NCBI GenBank assembly: GCA_017412645.1
Contig: JAFPWX010000019.1
Location: 62,001-126,000, forward strand
Direction: 5' to 3'
Source of the DNA: Bacteroidales bacterium
GTDB lineage: Bacteria > Bacteroidota > Bacteroidia > Bacteroidales > UBA932
Length of the DNA stretch: 64,000 nt
In this document: positions 25,855-34,803 of the stretch, one piece after another
Layout of the letters: each line of letters starts with the position of its first letter
Numbering within the stretch: position 1 is the first letter of the stretch
Made by a program: the position numbers and the translations under genes
Notes under the pieces: generated by a model
Databases searched by the model: none
Told to the model about the DNA's origin: nothing
Seen by the model: the letters and a program-made list of their open reading frames with translations, nothing else

Positions 25855-27054
25855 TTAAATCTTTGCGGCAAAAGCCTTTCCGTATTCCTCGCAGGCCTTG
25901 AGTGCGGTGGCGTCGGGCACCCAGACCATACGAATACCTTCATCCACCACCTCGAATCCCGCCTCTGTGAGCAACGCTCCGAGTTGCTTCGACGCCTCTC
26001 CGCTCCAGCCGTAGGAACCGAACGCGGCGCCTTTCTTGCCCTTGAGCCTCAGGCCCTTGAGCATCTCCATGATACCGGCCATGGCGTAGGAATGACCGTA
26101 ATTGATGGTGGGCGAGCCGACCAGTACGGCCTTGGAGGAGAAGATTTCCGTGAGGATGTCGTTCTTGTCTTCCTTTGAGGCGTTGAAGAGTTTGACCGTG
26201 GTTGCCGGAGCCGCCTCGCGTATGCCTCGGGCGATCGCCTCCGCCATGAGACGGGTGCTGTTCCACATGGTGTCGTACACTATGGTAACCTGGTTCTCCG
26301 CGTAGGCCTGATCGGACCACTCGAGGTATTTTTCGATGATCTTGCCGGGGTTCCTCCGCCAGACGATACCGTGGCTGGGGCAGATGATGGAAAGCGGCAG
26401 GTTCTTCGCCAGGATTTCCTTCACCTTGCGGGCAACCATGGGGCTGTAGGTGGCCAGGATGTTGGCGTAGTATTTCTTTGCCTCCGCAAGCACCTCACAC
26501 TCGGGAACCTCGTCGTCGAAGAGGGATTCGGAGGCATAGTGCTGGCCGAAGCCGTCGTTGCTGAAGAGCACTCCGCCGCAGCCGTCGTAGTAGCTGAACA
26601 TCGTGTCGGGCCAGTGGCACATGGGGGCCTCAATGAAAGTGAGGGTCTCGCCTCCGCCAAGCTCCAGCTGGTCGCCGGATTTAACGTTGATGTAATTCCA
26701 GTTCTGATGATAATGGCCACGCAGAATCGCTTCTCCTCTTGCGGTACAGTAGACAGGAGTGTCCGGAATCTCCCTGAGCAGCTCCGCCAGAGCGCCGGAG
26801 TGGTCTATCTCGTTGTGCTGCATCACTATCGCGTCTATCTGGTCGAGCGGAAGTTCTTCTTTGAGCCGGGCTACGAACTCGCTGTCGTAGGGACCCCACA
26901 CCGTGTCGAGCAGAACAGTCTTGCTATGTCCGCGGAGCAGATACGCATTGTAGCTGGAACCGCGGCCGGTGCTGAGCTCGTTTCCGTGGAAAGATGTAAG
27001 CTCCCAGTCGGTCTTGCCGACCCAGGAAATGTTGTCTGTAATCTTCTTTGCCAT
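25855..27054 (-). CDS. FprA-type flavodiiron protein (oxygen/NO reductase)
   Basis: 399 residues: an N-terminal metallo-beta-lactamase-like diiron domain with ligands in HNEIDHSG, MCHWPD, NDGFGQH and CPSHG, and a C-terminal flavodoxin-like FMN domain (IVYDTMWNSTRLMAEAI, GSPTINYGHSY). Such enzymes reduce O2 to water or NO to N2O and protect anaerobes; here this suits an organism with an oxygen-sensitive [FeFe] hydrogenase. ATG 27054 is used. TATCTTTG lies on the minus strand at 27062-27069, so the mRNA leader is very short. There is no rubredoxin domain, so an external electron donor is needed. Confidence 0.92.
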   Translation of the reverse strand: MAKKITDNISWVGKTDWELTSFHGNELSTGRGSSYNAYLLRGHSKTVLLDTVWGPYDSEFVARLKEELPLDQIDAIVMQHNEIDHSGALAELLREIPDTPVYCTARGEAILRGHYHQNWNYINVKSGDQLELGGGETLTFIEAPMCHWPDTMFSYYDGCGGVLFSNDGFGQHYASESLFDDEVPECEVLAEAKKYYANILATYSPMVARKVKEILAKNLPLSIICPSHGIVWRRNPGKIIEKYLEWSDQAYAENQVTIVYDTMWNSTRLMAEAIARGIREAAPATTVKLFNASKEDKNDILTEIFSSKAVLVGSPTINYGHSYAMAGIMEMLKGLRLKGKKGAAFGSYGWSGEASKQLGALLTEAGFEVVDEGIRMVWVPDATALKACEEYGKAFAAKI

Positions 27055-27135
27055 ATCTCTACAAAGATAATCATTTCCCCGGAATTGTGTCTTTAGGGAG
27101 AAAAGTAGGAAGAAAATCACTATATTTGCGCCGGT

Positions 27136-28038
27136 ATGGAGAAAATTTTCGAGATAGTGCAGGCCTCCGCGGCCCTGGAAGGGAGCTCCCTCACCATGGC
27201 CGAATGCGAGCGCCTTCTCGCCGAAGGAATCAGTTCGGAAGGCAAGACGATAGCGGAGCAGCTGCTCTGCCTCAACCTTCGCTCAGCCTACGAGAAGTGC
27301 TTCCGCATGGCGGTGGACCACGAGTTCTGGAGCGTCTATCGCCTGAAGAGCCTCGCCTCCGTAGCCCTGCGAGACTCCGGAGCCGCCGTGGAAATCGTGT
27401 CGAACGAAAGGGTGCTGCAGAAGATCTGCGACATTGCCAACGGCATGCGTCTCCATATCGGGGGCGACGACGCCATGGACCAGTACAAGGCCTCGTTCAT
27501 GATTCACTACCTGGTCTCCGCTTACAAGCCATGGGAGACAGGTAACGACTACATCGGCCGCCTGCTCATGAATTACCTGCAGCACGAGTGCCGTCTGCAG
27601 CCCACCATCATCAGGCCTTCCAAGCGCGCCGAGTACCTTCGCATCCTGGAGACCGCCAAGCGCGAAGAAATAAGCGAAGTATTCGTGAGCTACATGCTGG
27701 AGCACTGCCACGATAGGGCGGAAAAGGAAGATGTGGTCGAGCCGATAGGAGCGGGAATGGCTGTGCGCCAGCAACCTGCCGTAGAGGCTACTGCCTCCGA
27801 GAGGCGTGAAAAAAGTGCCCCATCCCGCCGCCCCTCTCCCGCTCCGGCAAAGCGTTCCAGCCGTGACGCCATCCTGGCGCTGCTCCGCAAAAATCCCTAC
27901 ATGAGCACCCGCGACCTTGCCGACGAAATCGGCATCAGCGCCAAGGGTGTGGAAAAGCAGTTGGGTATCCTAAAAGCCACCGACCGCCTTCGCCGGATAG
28001 GACCCGACAAAGGCGGCAAGTGGGAAGTGGTAGGATAA
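27136..28038 (+). CDS. Fic-like protein with degenerate active site and C-terminal winged HTH
   Basis: 300 residues. The N-terminus SAALEGSSLTMAECERLL resembles the inhibitory helix and start of Fic domains ((S/T)xxxE(G/N), here S11-E15-G16). The position of the Fic motif HPFxDGNGRxGR reads KPWETGNDYIGR (131-142), so the catalytic histidine and part of the nucleotide loop are lost. A Pro/Ser/Arg linker and a winged helix (DAILALLRKNPYMSTRDLAD) follow. It probably binds DNA and senses a ligand without AMP transfer. TATATTTG at 27121-27128 gives a short leader. Confidence 0.7.
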   Translation: MEKIFEIVQASAALEGSSLTMAECERLLAEGISSEGKTIAEQLLCLNLRSAYEKCFRMAVDHEFWSVYRLKSLASVALRDSGAAVEIVSNERVLQKICDIANGMRLHIGGDDAMDQYKASFMIHYLVSAYKPWETGNDYIGRLLMNYLQHECRLQPTIIRPSKRAEYLRILETAKREEISEVFVSYMLEHCHDRAEKEDVVEPIGAGMAVRQQPAVEATASERREKSAPSRRPSPAPAKRSSRDAILALLRKNPYMSTRDLADEIGISAKGVEKQLGILKATDRLRRIGPDKGGKWEVVG

Positions 28039-28044
28039 TGCGGA

Positions 28045-28497
28045 TTATTGCTGCTCAATTGTGACGCCTGGAAAACGATCCGCTATGCGTAACGATACAT
28101 GTAGCTGTCGAGATTGACCAGTACTGTTTGGGCTTACTTCAATTATTAGCGTGTGAGAATTCGGCGGCTCCGGAATGGATATGTGGAACCATCTCCCATC
28201 AAGATTGTTCTCATCGTATGACAGATTAACCATGCCATCATCAGCTTCGTATATATTCGGATAAATAATACGCCATTCATTATCTTCAAACACCCGCTCC
28301 GAGGCATTGATGATATGTAACCATCCCTTTTTAAGATTCGTTATCACATCTTTTCCTCCGTCAGATGTAAAAGAAACAAAATCTTTATCGAATTTTACCT
28401 CTGGTGGATAAGCAATGTCATGGTCATGAGACCCATTTGAACAAGACGAAAGAATGCCAAGAAAGAATACTAGACAAAAGAAAGAGCTATTGTTCAT
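28045..28497 (-). CDS. Hypothetical lipoprotein beside C10 protease
   Basis: 150 residues with lipobox ILSSC (Cys about 19). The mature part resembles a BACON-like Ig fold (FVSFTSDGGKDVIT, then a Trp-containing strand and a late VTIEQQ). It lies 12 bases after the C10 protease gene and shares its AT-rich composition, so the two probably arrived and are expressed together. It may be a binding partner or inhibitor of the protease, but that is only context. Confidence 0.65.
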   Translation of the reverse strand: MNNSSFFCLVFFLGILSSCSNGSHDHDIAYPPEVKFDKDFVSFTSDGGKDVITNLKKGWLHIINASERVFEDNEWRIIYPNIYEADDGMVNLSYDENNLDGRWFHISIPEPPNSHTLIIEVSPNSTGQSRQLHVSLRIADRFPGVTIEQQ

Positions 28498-28509
28498 TGC
28501 TGCAGATTA

Positions 28510-29913
28510 TTAAATAACAGAAAAATTGCAAATCATCTTCCTATCATATATATAATTGTCTCCGTCAACAATCCAATTCCCAGATACCGAATAGTATCCA
28601 CTATCATATGATGCACCCCATCCCCAATTCATCCTATAATCTGTAATATAAGGAGAACCATACGTTACCACGTTATGGGGAGGATAATTAAAGAAAGGAG
28701 GACCGGGTTGCGGTTCATCCCAAACCCATTCGTACTGATATGTATGCACAGCAATATACCGTCGATAGCCGTCAATCAGAAAACAGTGACCAATATCTGA
28801 GTTATTGGATTCAAAGCCTAACAGTACAACAGGAAAACCGTCGATAAGATTCTGTTTTGTTGTCGAAGAGGAATATGTGCCATAGTCGCAATCATAACCG
28901 AAAGGAATAAACGCGTAATTCTTCAGACTACTCAAAGAGGCTATCGATCCATCATTTCCATAACTCATTCCTATCTTCTTTCCTATGCATGCAATCAATA
29001 CTGCTGCGGCTCTGAAGCCTTTTTCATTTATTGAATTGTAAAGCATATAACTCCAAGTTGAAGAACTTGAGCCTCCATAAGTCTGAACATAATTGCCCAA
29101 ACCGACATACCCAACACAAAAAGCGGTGTCTGGAGCGTTAACCGGTACAGATAGTTTATTGTGAAGAAAGTACAGCATTTGAGCTCCCGCAATGGCGATA
29201 CAGCCAGCAGGAGCTCTTGGGTCGTCGTCTGATATGGTTTTAAGCGGACAGTACAGGTTGTAATAGCTGTTTTGATGCCAATGCGTTTGTGTGAGTTTAA
29301 TATCATCGAGCAATTCAGTACTGTGACTGACTCCCCTTAATTCATAGTGCCCTCCGATCGGGATTACGCCGATTGAATCGTCGTGCCCCCTGGTGGGAAG
29401 CGTAGTAATATACTCTATTTCACAGCAGACTAGCCCCCAAAATCTTCTGGATGACTGCATGTTTTCTAACTCTTCTTCACTACACGACGAAAAATCTTCC
29501 ATGTGTTTTAGACTCTTGACTTCGGAAGCCAAACAATCAATCCAAAACAGCATTTCCACGTTTTCTGTCTCCATAGAAAAGGAACCCTCTTCCCCGCTGG
29601 CCAAAAGAACTGGAGCGCGCTTATCACCAGCGATAAGCTCCCATCCTTTGTCGTAATTAACAATATAAAATAGCGTGTCATCCCCTTCTGAAACTGGCTT
29701 AACAGACTCCGCTTTCTGCCCGTATCCAAGTTCTTTGAAATGCAGATATGCCTCCATATCTTTCATCGAAACGTTTGTGCCAAGATCTGGAAAAGAACCC
29801 TTTATTGAAGGTGTGGTCTCTTTGGGCAGGAACTCGCCGGTCGGTCGAAATAGAGATTCCTGACAACCGACAACAAATAAGAAGCATATGAGAGGAATTA
29901 AATGCTTTTTCAT
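28510..29913 (-). CDS. C10-family cysteine protease (streptopain-like), lipoprotein
   Basis: 467 residues. Lipobox FVVGC (Cys17), a propeptide of the Spi/C10 type (about 40-150), then the protease domain with catalytic Cys238 in PAGCIAIAGAQML and His376 in GHCFLIDGY, ending with WNWG-type signatures (MNWGWGASYDSGYY). Similar secreted enzymes of Bacteroides and Prevotella degrade host or competitor proteins. Base composition is clearly more AT-rich than the neighbours, and the start region has no good promoter match, which together suggest horizontal gain. Confidence 0.88.
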   Translation of the reverse strand: MKKHLIPLICFLFVVGCQESLFRPTGEFLPKETTPSIKGSFPDLGTNVSMKDMEAYLHFKELGYGQKAESVKPVSEGDDTLFYIVNYDKGWELIAGDKRAPVLLASGEEGSFSMETENVEMLFWIDCLASEVKSLKHMEDFSSCSEEELENMQSSRRFWGLVCCEIEYITTLPTRGHDDSIGVIPIGGHYELRGVSHSTELLDDIKLTQTHWHQNSYYNLYCPLKTISDDDPRAPAGCIAIAGAQMLYFLHNKLSVPVNAPDTAFCVGYVGLGNYVQTYGGSSSSTWSYMLYNSINEKGFRAAAVLIACIGKKIGMSYGNDGSIASLSSLKNYAFIPFGYDCDYGTYSSSTTKQNLIDGFPVVLLGFESNNSDIGHCFLIDGYRRYIAVHTYQYEWVWDEPQPGPPFFNYPPHNVVTYGSPYITDYRMNWGWGASYDSGYYSVSGNWIVDGDNYIYDRKMICNFSVI

Positions 29914-30013
29914 GTGAGTTATTGATTTGTAGGCCGTTGCAATATAATAACTATTTTTTATAATAACAACGGGAATGCGAGAATACGCCTCAGAGCGGAG
30001 TTAAAGCGCAACA

Positions 30014-30048
30014 GCTCGTAACCTGTAAAAATCGCTCAGGGTACGAGC
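30014..30048. repeat. Single hairpin of the GCTCGTAACCTG family
   Basis: A 35-nt hairpin (GCTCGTAACCTG with CAGGGTACGAGC, loop TAAAAATCGCT). It is the reverse complement of the second hairpin at 24569-24603 with one change in 35. It lies 10 bases beyond the end of the guanylyltransferase gene, where it may terminate that operon on the minus strand. Confidence 0.85.
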
Positions 30049-30057
30049 ACTCCCCCC

Positions 30058-31152
30058 TTACCTGTACTCCTCGAACTCAGGACGTTTCATCTCGCGGCTG
30101 GTGTCGCGAAGCGTCTCGTCGTCCTTGGGGCAGATCAGCAGCACGTCTCCGGTGTCAACCACCAGATAGTCCTTCAGCCCTCTGGCGATGAGCAGTTTGC
30201 GGGGATTGTCGCAGTAGATCATGCTGCCGGAGGTGTCTTTCACGAAAAGCTTGCCGCTCACGCCCTCGGTCACGTTGCCGTCGGCGTCCTTGTTGGGAGT
30301 GTAGTCGTAGAAGGCTGAGTACGAGCCTATATCCGCCCAGTCGAAGTCGCAGGGCAGTACGCTCAGATTATGGCTCTTCTCCAGCACGGCGTAGTCGATG
30401 GAATTGTGGGGACTGTCGGCATAGACCCTCTCGATGAAGCGCGCCTCATGGGCCGAGCCCAGGGCCTTCTGCCAACCCTTCCATAGATTGGTGATCTCGG
30501 GGCAGCAGCTGTGCATCTCCTCGCGGATGGCCGAAGCCTTCCATACAAAGATACCGGAGTTCCAGAGGAATTCGCCGCTGTCCACGAAAATGCGGGCCAG
30601 TTCCTCGGTGGGCTTTTCGGTGAAAGTCTTGGCGTGGGCCGGCTGACCGATGGTCCAGGCCTGGCGACCGCCTTCCACCTGCACATAGCCGAAGTTGGGA
30701 TTCGGCTCGGTGGGAACTATCCCCAGGGCGATGAGGGCGTCGGTGCCGGCTGCATAGTCCATGGCTTTCGTGATGGCAGAGGAGAAGCGGGAGTCGGCCA
30801 CGATGAAATGGTCGCAGGGGGTAACGGTTATCACCGCCTCCGGGTCGCGCGCCAGAAGCGTATAGGTTGCGAAGGCGATGGATGTGGCGGTGCCGCGGCC
30901 GTAAGGCTCAAGAAGGAGATGATCCTCGGCGATGTCTGGGAACTGCTCGAAGAGGAGTCCGCGGTACTTCGCAAGGGAAACGATATATATCCTGTCTTCC
31001 GGGAAGAGTTCCAGGGCCCTGCGGTAAGTCATCTGCAGGAACGACACGCCGTCCGTTCCCGCAGGCGTGAAGGGTTTGGGGAATTCCTCCCTCGTGAGTG
31101 GCCAGAAATGCAGGCCGGTTCCTCCGGCCAGAATGACGCAATAATTATGCAT
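30058..31152 (-). CDS. manC: Mannose-1-phosphate guanylyltransferase
   Basis: Makes GDP-mannose from mannose-1-phosphate and GTP, for surface glycans and GDP-fucose. 364 residues with the nucleotidyltransferase signature (VILAGGTGLHFWPLTREEFP), TPCDHFI and FTEKPTEE. It lacks the fused isomerase domain, as is usual in Bacteroidota. It is last of a tightly packed operon: its start overlaps the end of the UPF0102 gene by eight bases. Confidence 0.93.
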   Translation of the reverse strand: MHNYCVILAGGTGLHFWPLTREEFPKPFTPAGTDGVSFLQMTYRRALELFPEDRIYIVSLAKYRGLLFEQFPDIAEDHLLLEPYGRGTATSIAFATYTLLARDPEAVITVTPCDHFIVADSRFSSAITKAMDYAAGTDALIALGIVPTEPNPNFGYVQVEGGRQAWTIGQPAHAKTFTEKPTEELARIFVDSGEFLWNSGIFVWKASAIREEMHSCCPEITNLWKGWQKALGSAHEARFIERVYADSPHNSIDYAVLEKSHNLSVLPCDFDWADIGSYSAFYDYTPNKDADGNVTEGVSGKLFVKDTSGSMIYCDNPRKLLIARGLKDYLVVDTGDVLLICPKDDETLRDTSREMKRPEFEEYR

Positions 31153-31510
31153 AGGTTGGTATGAATGCCTGTTGGTAATAGTTTATGTGTGTTTTCGTGT
31201 GGTCAAAAATCACTGTGACGATGTCAAAAAATACTTCGTACGCGCCGAACGCCGGATTGCCCTTCAGCCACCTTCGAGCCGCAGCGACCAGGTGCTGCTG
31301 TTTGGCGTGGTTCACGTTCACGGCGGGGTCTGCCATCACGGGCGCCGTACGGCTCTTCACTTCTACAAAATGAATGCCCTCCGGATCGAGTGACACTATG
31401 TCAAGTTCCACCCTTCCTCCCCTCCAGTTCCGGGAGAGTATGCTGTGCCCGCGGCTCTCCAGCCAGAGGGCTGCGGCATCCTCGCCGCGGCGGCCCGTCG
31501 CATCCATCAT
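31145..31510 (-). CDS. UPF0102 (YraN) family nuclease-like protein
   Basis: 121 residues with the family pattern GRRGEDAAALWLESRGHSIL, NWRGGRVELDIVSLD and FVEVKSRT, the E-x-K of a restriction-endonuclease-like fold. The fold suggests DNA cleavage or repair, but the role is not settled. It overlaps mutS2 by four bases. Confidence 0.92.
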   Translation of the reverse strand: MMDATGRRGEDAAALWLESRGHSILSRNWRGGRVELDIVSLDPEGIHFVEVKSRTAPVMADPAVNVNHAKQQHLVAAARRWLKGNPAFGAYEVFFDIVTVIFDHTKTHINYYQQAFIPTYA

Positions 31511-33999
31511 TCAAACGTTACGACAGTTACTCCCGAACCTCCGTTCCGCACGTCAGCGTCGGCCACGGAGGCCACCCCGGGCACGGTGCGAAGGTATTTC
31601 TGTATTTCCTCGTGCAGGGCTCCGGTGCCCTTGCCGTGGATGATACGAACCGCGGGCACGTCCACCATGATGGCGTCGTCCACGTAGTGCATCACTATCT
31701 CGAGCGCATCGCCCAGCCTCTCTCCCCGGACGTCGAGTTCCGGTTTGAAGTTCAGTCTGCGGGCGGCGATGGCGGGGTCCCTCCGGCTCGCCGGCACTGC
31801 AAGCCGCGGCGCAGCAGCCTTGTACTCTCCGGACGAGATCCTTTCCAGCGCCGCGGCCGGTAGCGTGCTGTGCAGGCTGCCGATGACAACCGTCACGCTG
31901 CCGCGGGCGATCTTCGCCACCTCCCCCACGAGCCCGCTTTCCTTCACGCGCACCTTTTCGCCCACCTTCAGCGGTTCTTCCTTCCGGACGACAGGGACGG
32001 CTCCCCCGGCCGAAGCAGTACTGCCGATTCCGGCGGCCGAAGCCTTGCCGCGGGCGGCCTTCCGGCTGATCTTCTCTATCTTGCGCTCAATGTATTCGTC
32101 TTTGGTTTTCTTTTCCGCGATGGCTCCCAGGAAGCCCTGGAGTTCGGCGCGGGCGGCCTTGGTGCGTTCCTTGTCGGCCTGGCTCTCGCGTATCTCGCGT
32201 ATGGTACGCTCCACCTGGCTGCCGGCGCCCTTAACTATGGCTTCGGCCTCCTTGTGCGCGGCTTCGAGTATGCCCTTGCGCTCCTCCTGCAGGCGCAGCA
32301 GTTCCTTCTGGTATTCTTCCGTAACGCTGGCCAGCTCGCCCTCGGTATGCTTCACCTTCTTGATCTTCTCGTCCAGGGTCCTGCGGCCGCGGGCGATGCG
32401 CCGCAGGTTCCGTTCGATACCCACGTACTCCTGTCCGGCGCGCTCCTCGGCGTCTTTCACTATGCTCTCGGGCAGACCGGTCTTGCGCGCCATCTCGAAG
32501 GCGAAGGAGTTGCCCGGCAGGCCCATCTCCAGCTTGAAGAGCGGCTCGATGCGGGCGGCGTCGAACTGCATGGCTCCGTTCACCACCCCCGTTCGCGTAC
32601 CGGAAGCGTAGAGTTTGAGGTTGGTATAGTGCGTGGTGATCACCCCATACACGCCGCGCCGGTCCAGTTCCGCCAGGATGGCTTCCGCGATGGCTCCTCC
32701 CGCCGCAGGCTCTGTGCCGCTGCCGAACTCGTCGATCAGCACCAGCGTGCGCGCTCCGGCATCCCGCAGCATCCCCTTCATCTCCTGAAGGAAAGACGAA
32801 TAGGTGGAGAGGTCGTTCTCCAGGCTCTGGTCGTCTCCTATCGAAAGCATGATACTCTCGAACACAGGGAGTTCTGAGGTTTCCGAGGTGGGAATTAGCA
32901 TGCCCCACTGGAACATGTACTGGAGAAGCCCCGCAGTCTTGAGGCACACGCTCTTTCCCCCGGCGTTGGGTCCGGAGATGAGCAGGATATGTTTTTCGGG
33001 GTTCAGTTCAAGGGAGATCGGGACCATCTTCCGGCCTTCTCCGGCAAGCGCCTTTTCCAGCAGCGGATGGCGGGCCTTCCGGAGCACCAGGCGGCCGTCG
33101 TCCGAAATGATGGGCATGCCGGCCGTATATTCCATTGCCGTGCGGGCCTTGGCCATAATGAAGTCGAGTTCGCCCACCAGTTCCGCGGCCACCAGCAGAT
33201 CGGGCACGTAGGGCCTCAGGAAATCGGAAAACTCTATCAGTATGCGTTCGATTTCGCGCTCTTCCTCGCCCCGTAGCTCCTGGATCTCGCTCTCCAATTC
33301 CATCACCTCCAGCGGTTCCACGAAGGCTGTCTTTCCGGTCGACGAGGTGTCGTACACGTAGCCGTGGACCTTGCGTTTGCTGCCGACCGCCACGGGAATG
33401 AGGTATTTTCCGCCGCGTATGTTCACGGTGGCGTCGGCATCGGCCCAACCGGCATCCTGGGCGGCCTTGAGCACCGTGAGGGCCCGTTTCGAAAGGGATC
33501 CTTCGGCCGCTTTGAGCCGGGAACGTATCTCCTTCAGCTGCAGCGATGCGCTGTCCTTAACTTCGCCGTAGCGGTCCAGTATTCCCTCGATCCGGCGGAG
33601 TATCTCGGGATAATAGTTCACCGGCCGCACCATCTTCGCGAGTTCCGGGTAGATGCCGTCGCGCACGCTCCCGAAGAAGGCCATGATGCGCCGTACCGTG
33701 TTCGAGAGGGTCTGGAGCTTGCCCAGACTCAGCACGTCGATGTGGTAGGCGCTGTCTTCCAGAGGTTTAAGGAAGCCGGCCGCGTCGATGTAGCCGCTGG
33801 TGGGGAAGTTCTCCTCAAACATCAGCACCACCCGCATTTCGTCGGTACGATGCAGGCGGCGGGAGATTTCGGCGGCGTCGGTGCAGAACTCTTCGGTTCC
33901 GGTGCGACGGGCGGCGTAATCGGTGCTGCAACGTTCGCGCACCGTCTGCCGTACCCGGTCGAACCCGAGCTTAGCCTCTATCCTCGCTGCGTCGTTCAC
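31507..33999 (-). CDS. mutS2: MutS2-family ATPase/endonuclease with Smr domain
   Basis: 830 residues: MutS core and clamp helices, Walker A SGPNAGGKS (about 335-343), ABC signature and Walker B region (LVLIDEFGSGTEP), a long coiled coil, and a C-terminal Smr domain (LDVRGERLGDAL, IIHGKGTGALHEEIQKYL). MutS2 proteins suppress homologous recombination or rescue collided ribosomes, depending on species. It overlaps cdaA and yraN by four bases each, so it is translationally coupled. Confidence 0.95.
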   Translation of the reverse strand: MNDAARIEAKLGFDRVRQTVRERCSTDYAARRTGTEEFCTDAAEISRRLHRTDEMRVVLMFEENFPTSGYIDAAGFLKPLEDSAYHIDVLSLGKLQTLSNTVRRIMAFFGSVRDGIYPELAKMVRPVNYYPEILRRIEGILDRYGEVKDSASLQLKEIRSRLKAAEGSLSKRALTVLKAAQDAGWADADATVNIRGGKYLIPVAVGSKRKVHGYVYDTSSTGKTAFVEPLEVMELESEIQELRGEEEREIERILIEFSDFLRPYVPDLLVAAELVGELDFIMAKARTAMEYTAGMPIISDDGRLVLRKARHPLLEKALAGEGRKMVPISLELNPEKHILLISGPNAGGKSVCLKTAGLLQYMFQWGMLIPTSETSELPVFESIMLSIGDDQSLENDLSTYSSFLQEMKGMLRDAGARTLVLIDEFGSGTEPAAGGAIAEAILAELDRRGVYGVITTHYTNLKLYASGTRTGVVNGAMQFDAARIEPLFKLEMGLPGNSFAFEMARKTGLPESIVKDAEERAGQEYVGIERNLRRIARGRRTLDEKIKKVKHTEGELASVTEEYQKELLRLQEERKGILEAAHKEAEAIVKGAGSQVERTIREIRESQADKERTKAARAELQGFLGAIAEKKTKDEYIERKIEKISRKAARGKASAAGIGSTASAGGAVPVVRKEEPLKVGEKVRVKESGLVGEVAKIARGSVTVVIGSLHSTLPAAALERISSGEYKAAAPRLAVPASRRDPAIAARRLNFKPELDVRGERLGDALEIVMHYVDDAIMVDVPAVRIIHGKGTGALHEEIQKYLRTVPGVASVADADVRNGGSGVTVVTFE

Positions 34000-34784
34000 T
34001 GCTTCTCCTGTTCTTTGCGGGGTTCGAGCATGAGTTTGAGCTCGTTCATGCCGGCCACGGGGGAGATTTCCCCGTCGCGCACGAACGAGATGGTGCCCCT
34101 CTGCTCACTGATCACTATCACGTCGGCGTCGCTGCGTTCGGTGAGGCCTACGGCCGACTTGTGCCGCATTCCGTATTTCGCGGGGATCTTGCTGTCGGTG
34201 ATGGGGAGGGTGCAGCGGGCTGCGATGATGCGGCCTCCGCCGATTATTACGGCTCCGTCGTGGAGCGGGGAGTCCTTGAAGAAGATATTTTCGAGCAGAC
34301 GGCTGCTTACCTGAGCGTCGATCCTGTCGCCCGATTCGATCACGTCCTGCAGGGAGTTTTTGTGAAGTATGACGATGAGGGCGCCGGTGCGGTTCTCGGC
34401 CATGTCACGGCAGGCCTGGGCGATTTCTTTTGCGGCCTGGGCGCCGAGGTCGTCCCCCTTGCGGCCCAGCAGGCGGTCCACCCATCCGCCGCGGCGTCTG
34501 CCGATGCGGCTCAGGAACTGGCGGATTTCCGGCTGGAAGATGACGATGAGCGCTATGGCTCCCACGTTTATCACGGCATCCAGCAGGGAGCTCAACAGCT
34601 TCATGTTCAGCGCCGCCGCCACGAAGCGGATGGCCAGCAGGGCCAGGATGGCAATGAGGATGTTCATGGCGCTCGAGCCCTTGAGCCAGCGGAAAACCAC
34701 GTATATGACCGCGGCCACGACAACTATGTCGAGCACGTCCACTATTCCCAGGTGCAGAAAGCCCAGCAGATCCAAAGGTGTCAT
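33996..34784 (-). CDS. cdaA: Diadenylate cyclase CdaA
   Basis: Membrane enzyme making cyclic di-AMP from two ATP, a signal for osmotic and cell-wall balance. 262 residues from ATG 34784: three N-terminal membrane helices, then the DAC domain with DGAVII and RHKSAVGLTE (RHK where RHR is common). TATCTTTG on the minus strand at 34791-34798 is a likely promoter with a seven-base leader, so it may be expressed apart from dsbD. The longer ORF start lies upstream of that promoter and is not used. Confidence 0.93.
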   Translation of the reverse strand: MTPLDLLGFLHLGIVDVLDIVVVAAVIYVVFRWLKGSSAMNILIAILALLAIRFVAAALNMKLLSSLLDAVINVGAIALIVIFQPEIRQFLSRIGRRRGGWVDRLLGRKGDDLGAQAAKEIAQACRDMAENRTGALIVILHKNSLQDVIESGDRIDAQVSSRLLENIFFKDSPLHDGAVIIGGGRIIAARCTLPITDSKIPAKYGMRHKSAVGLTERSDADVIVISEQRGTISFVRDGEISPVAGMNELKLMLEPRKEQEKQ

Positions 34785-34803
34785 AGTCTTCAAAGATACT
34801 AAA

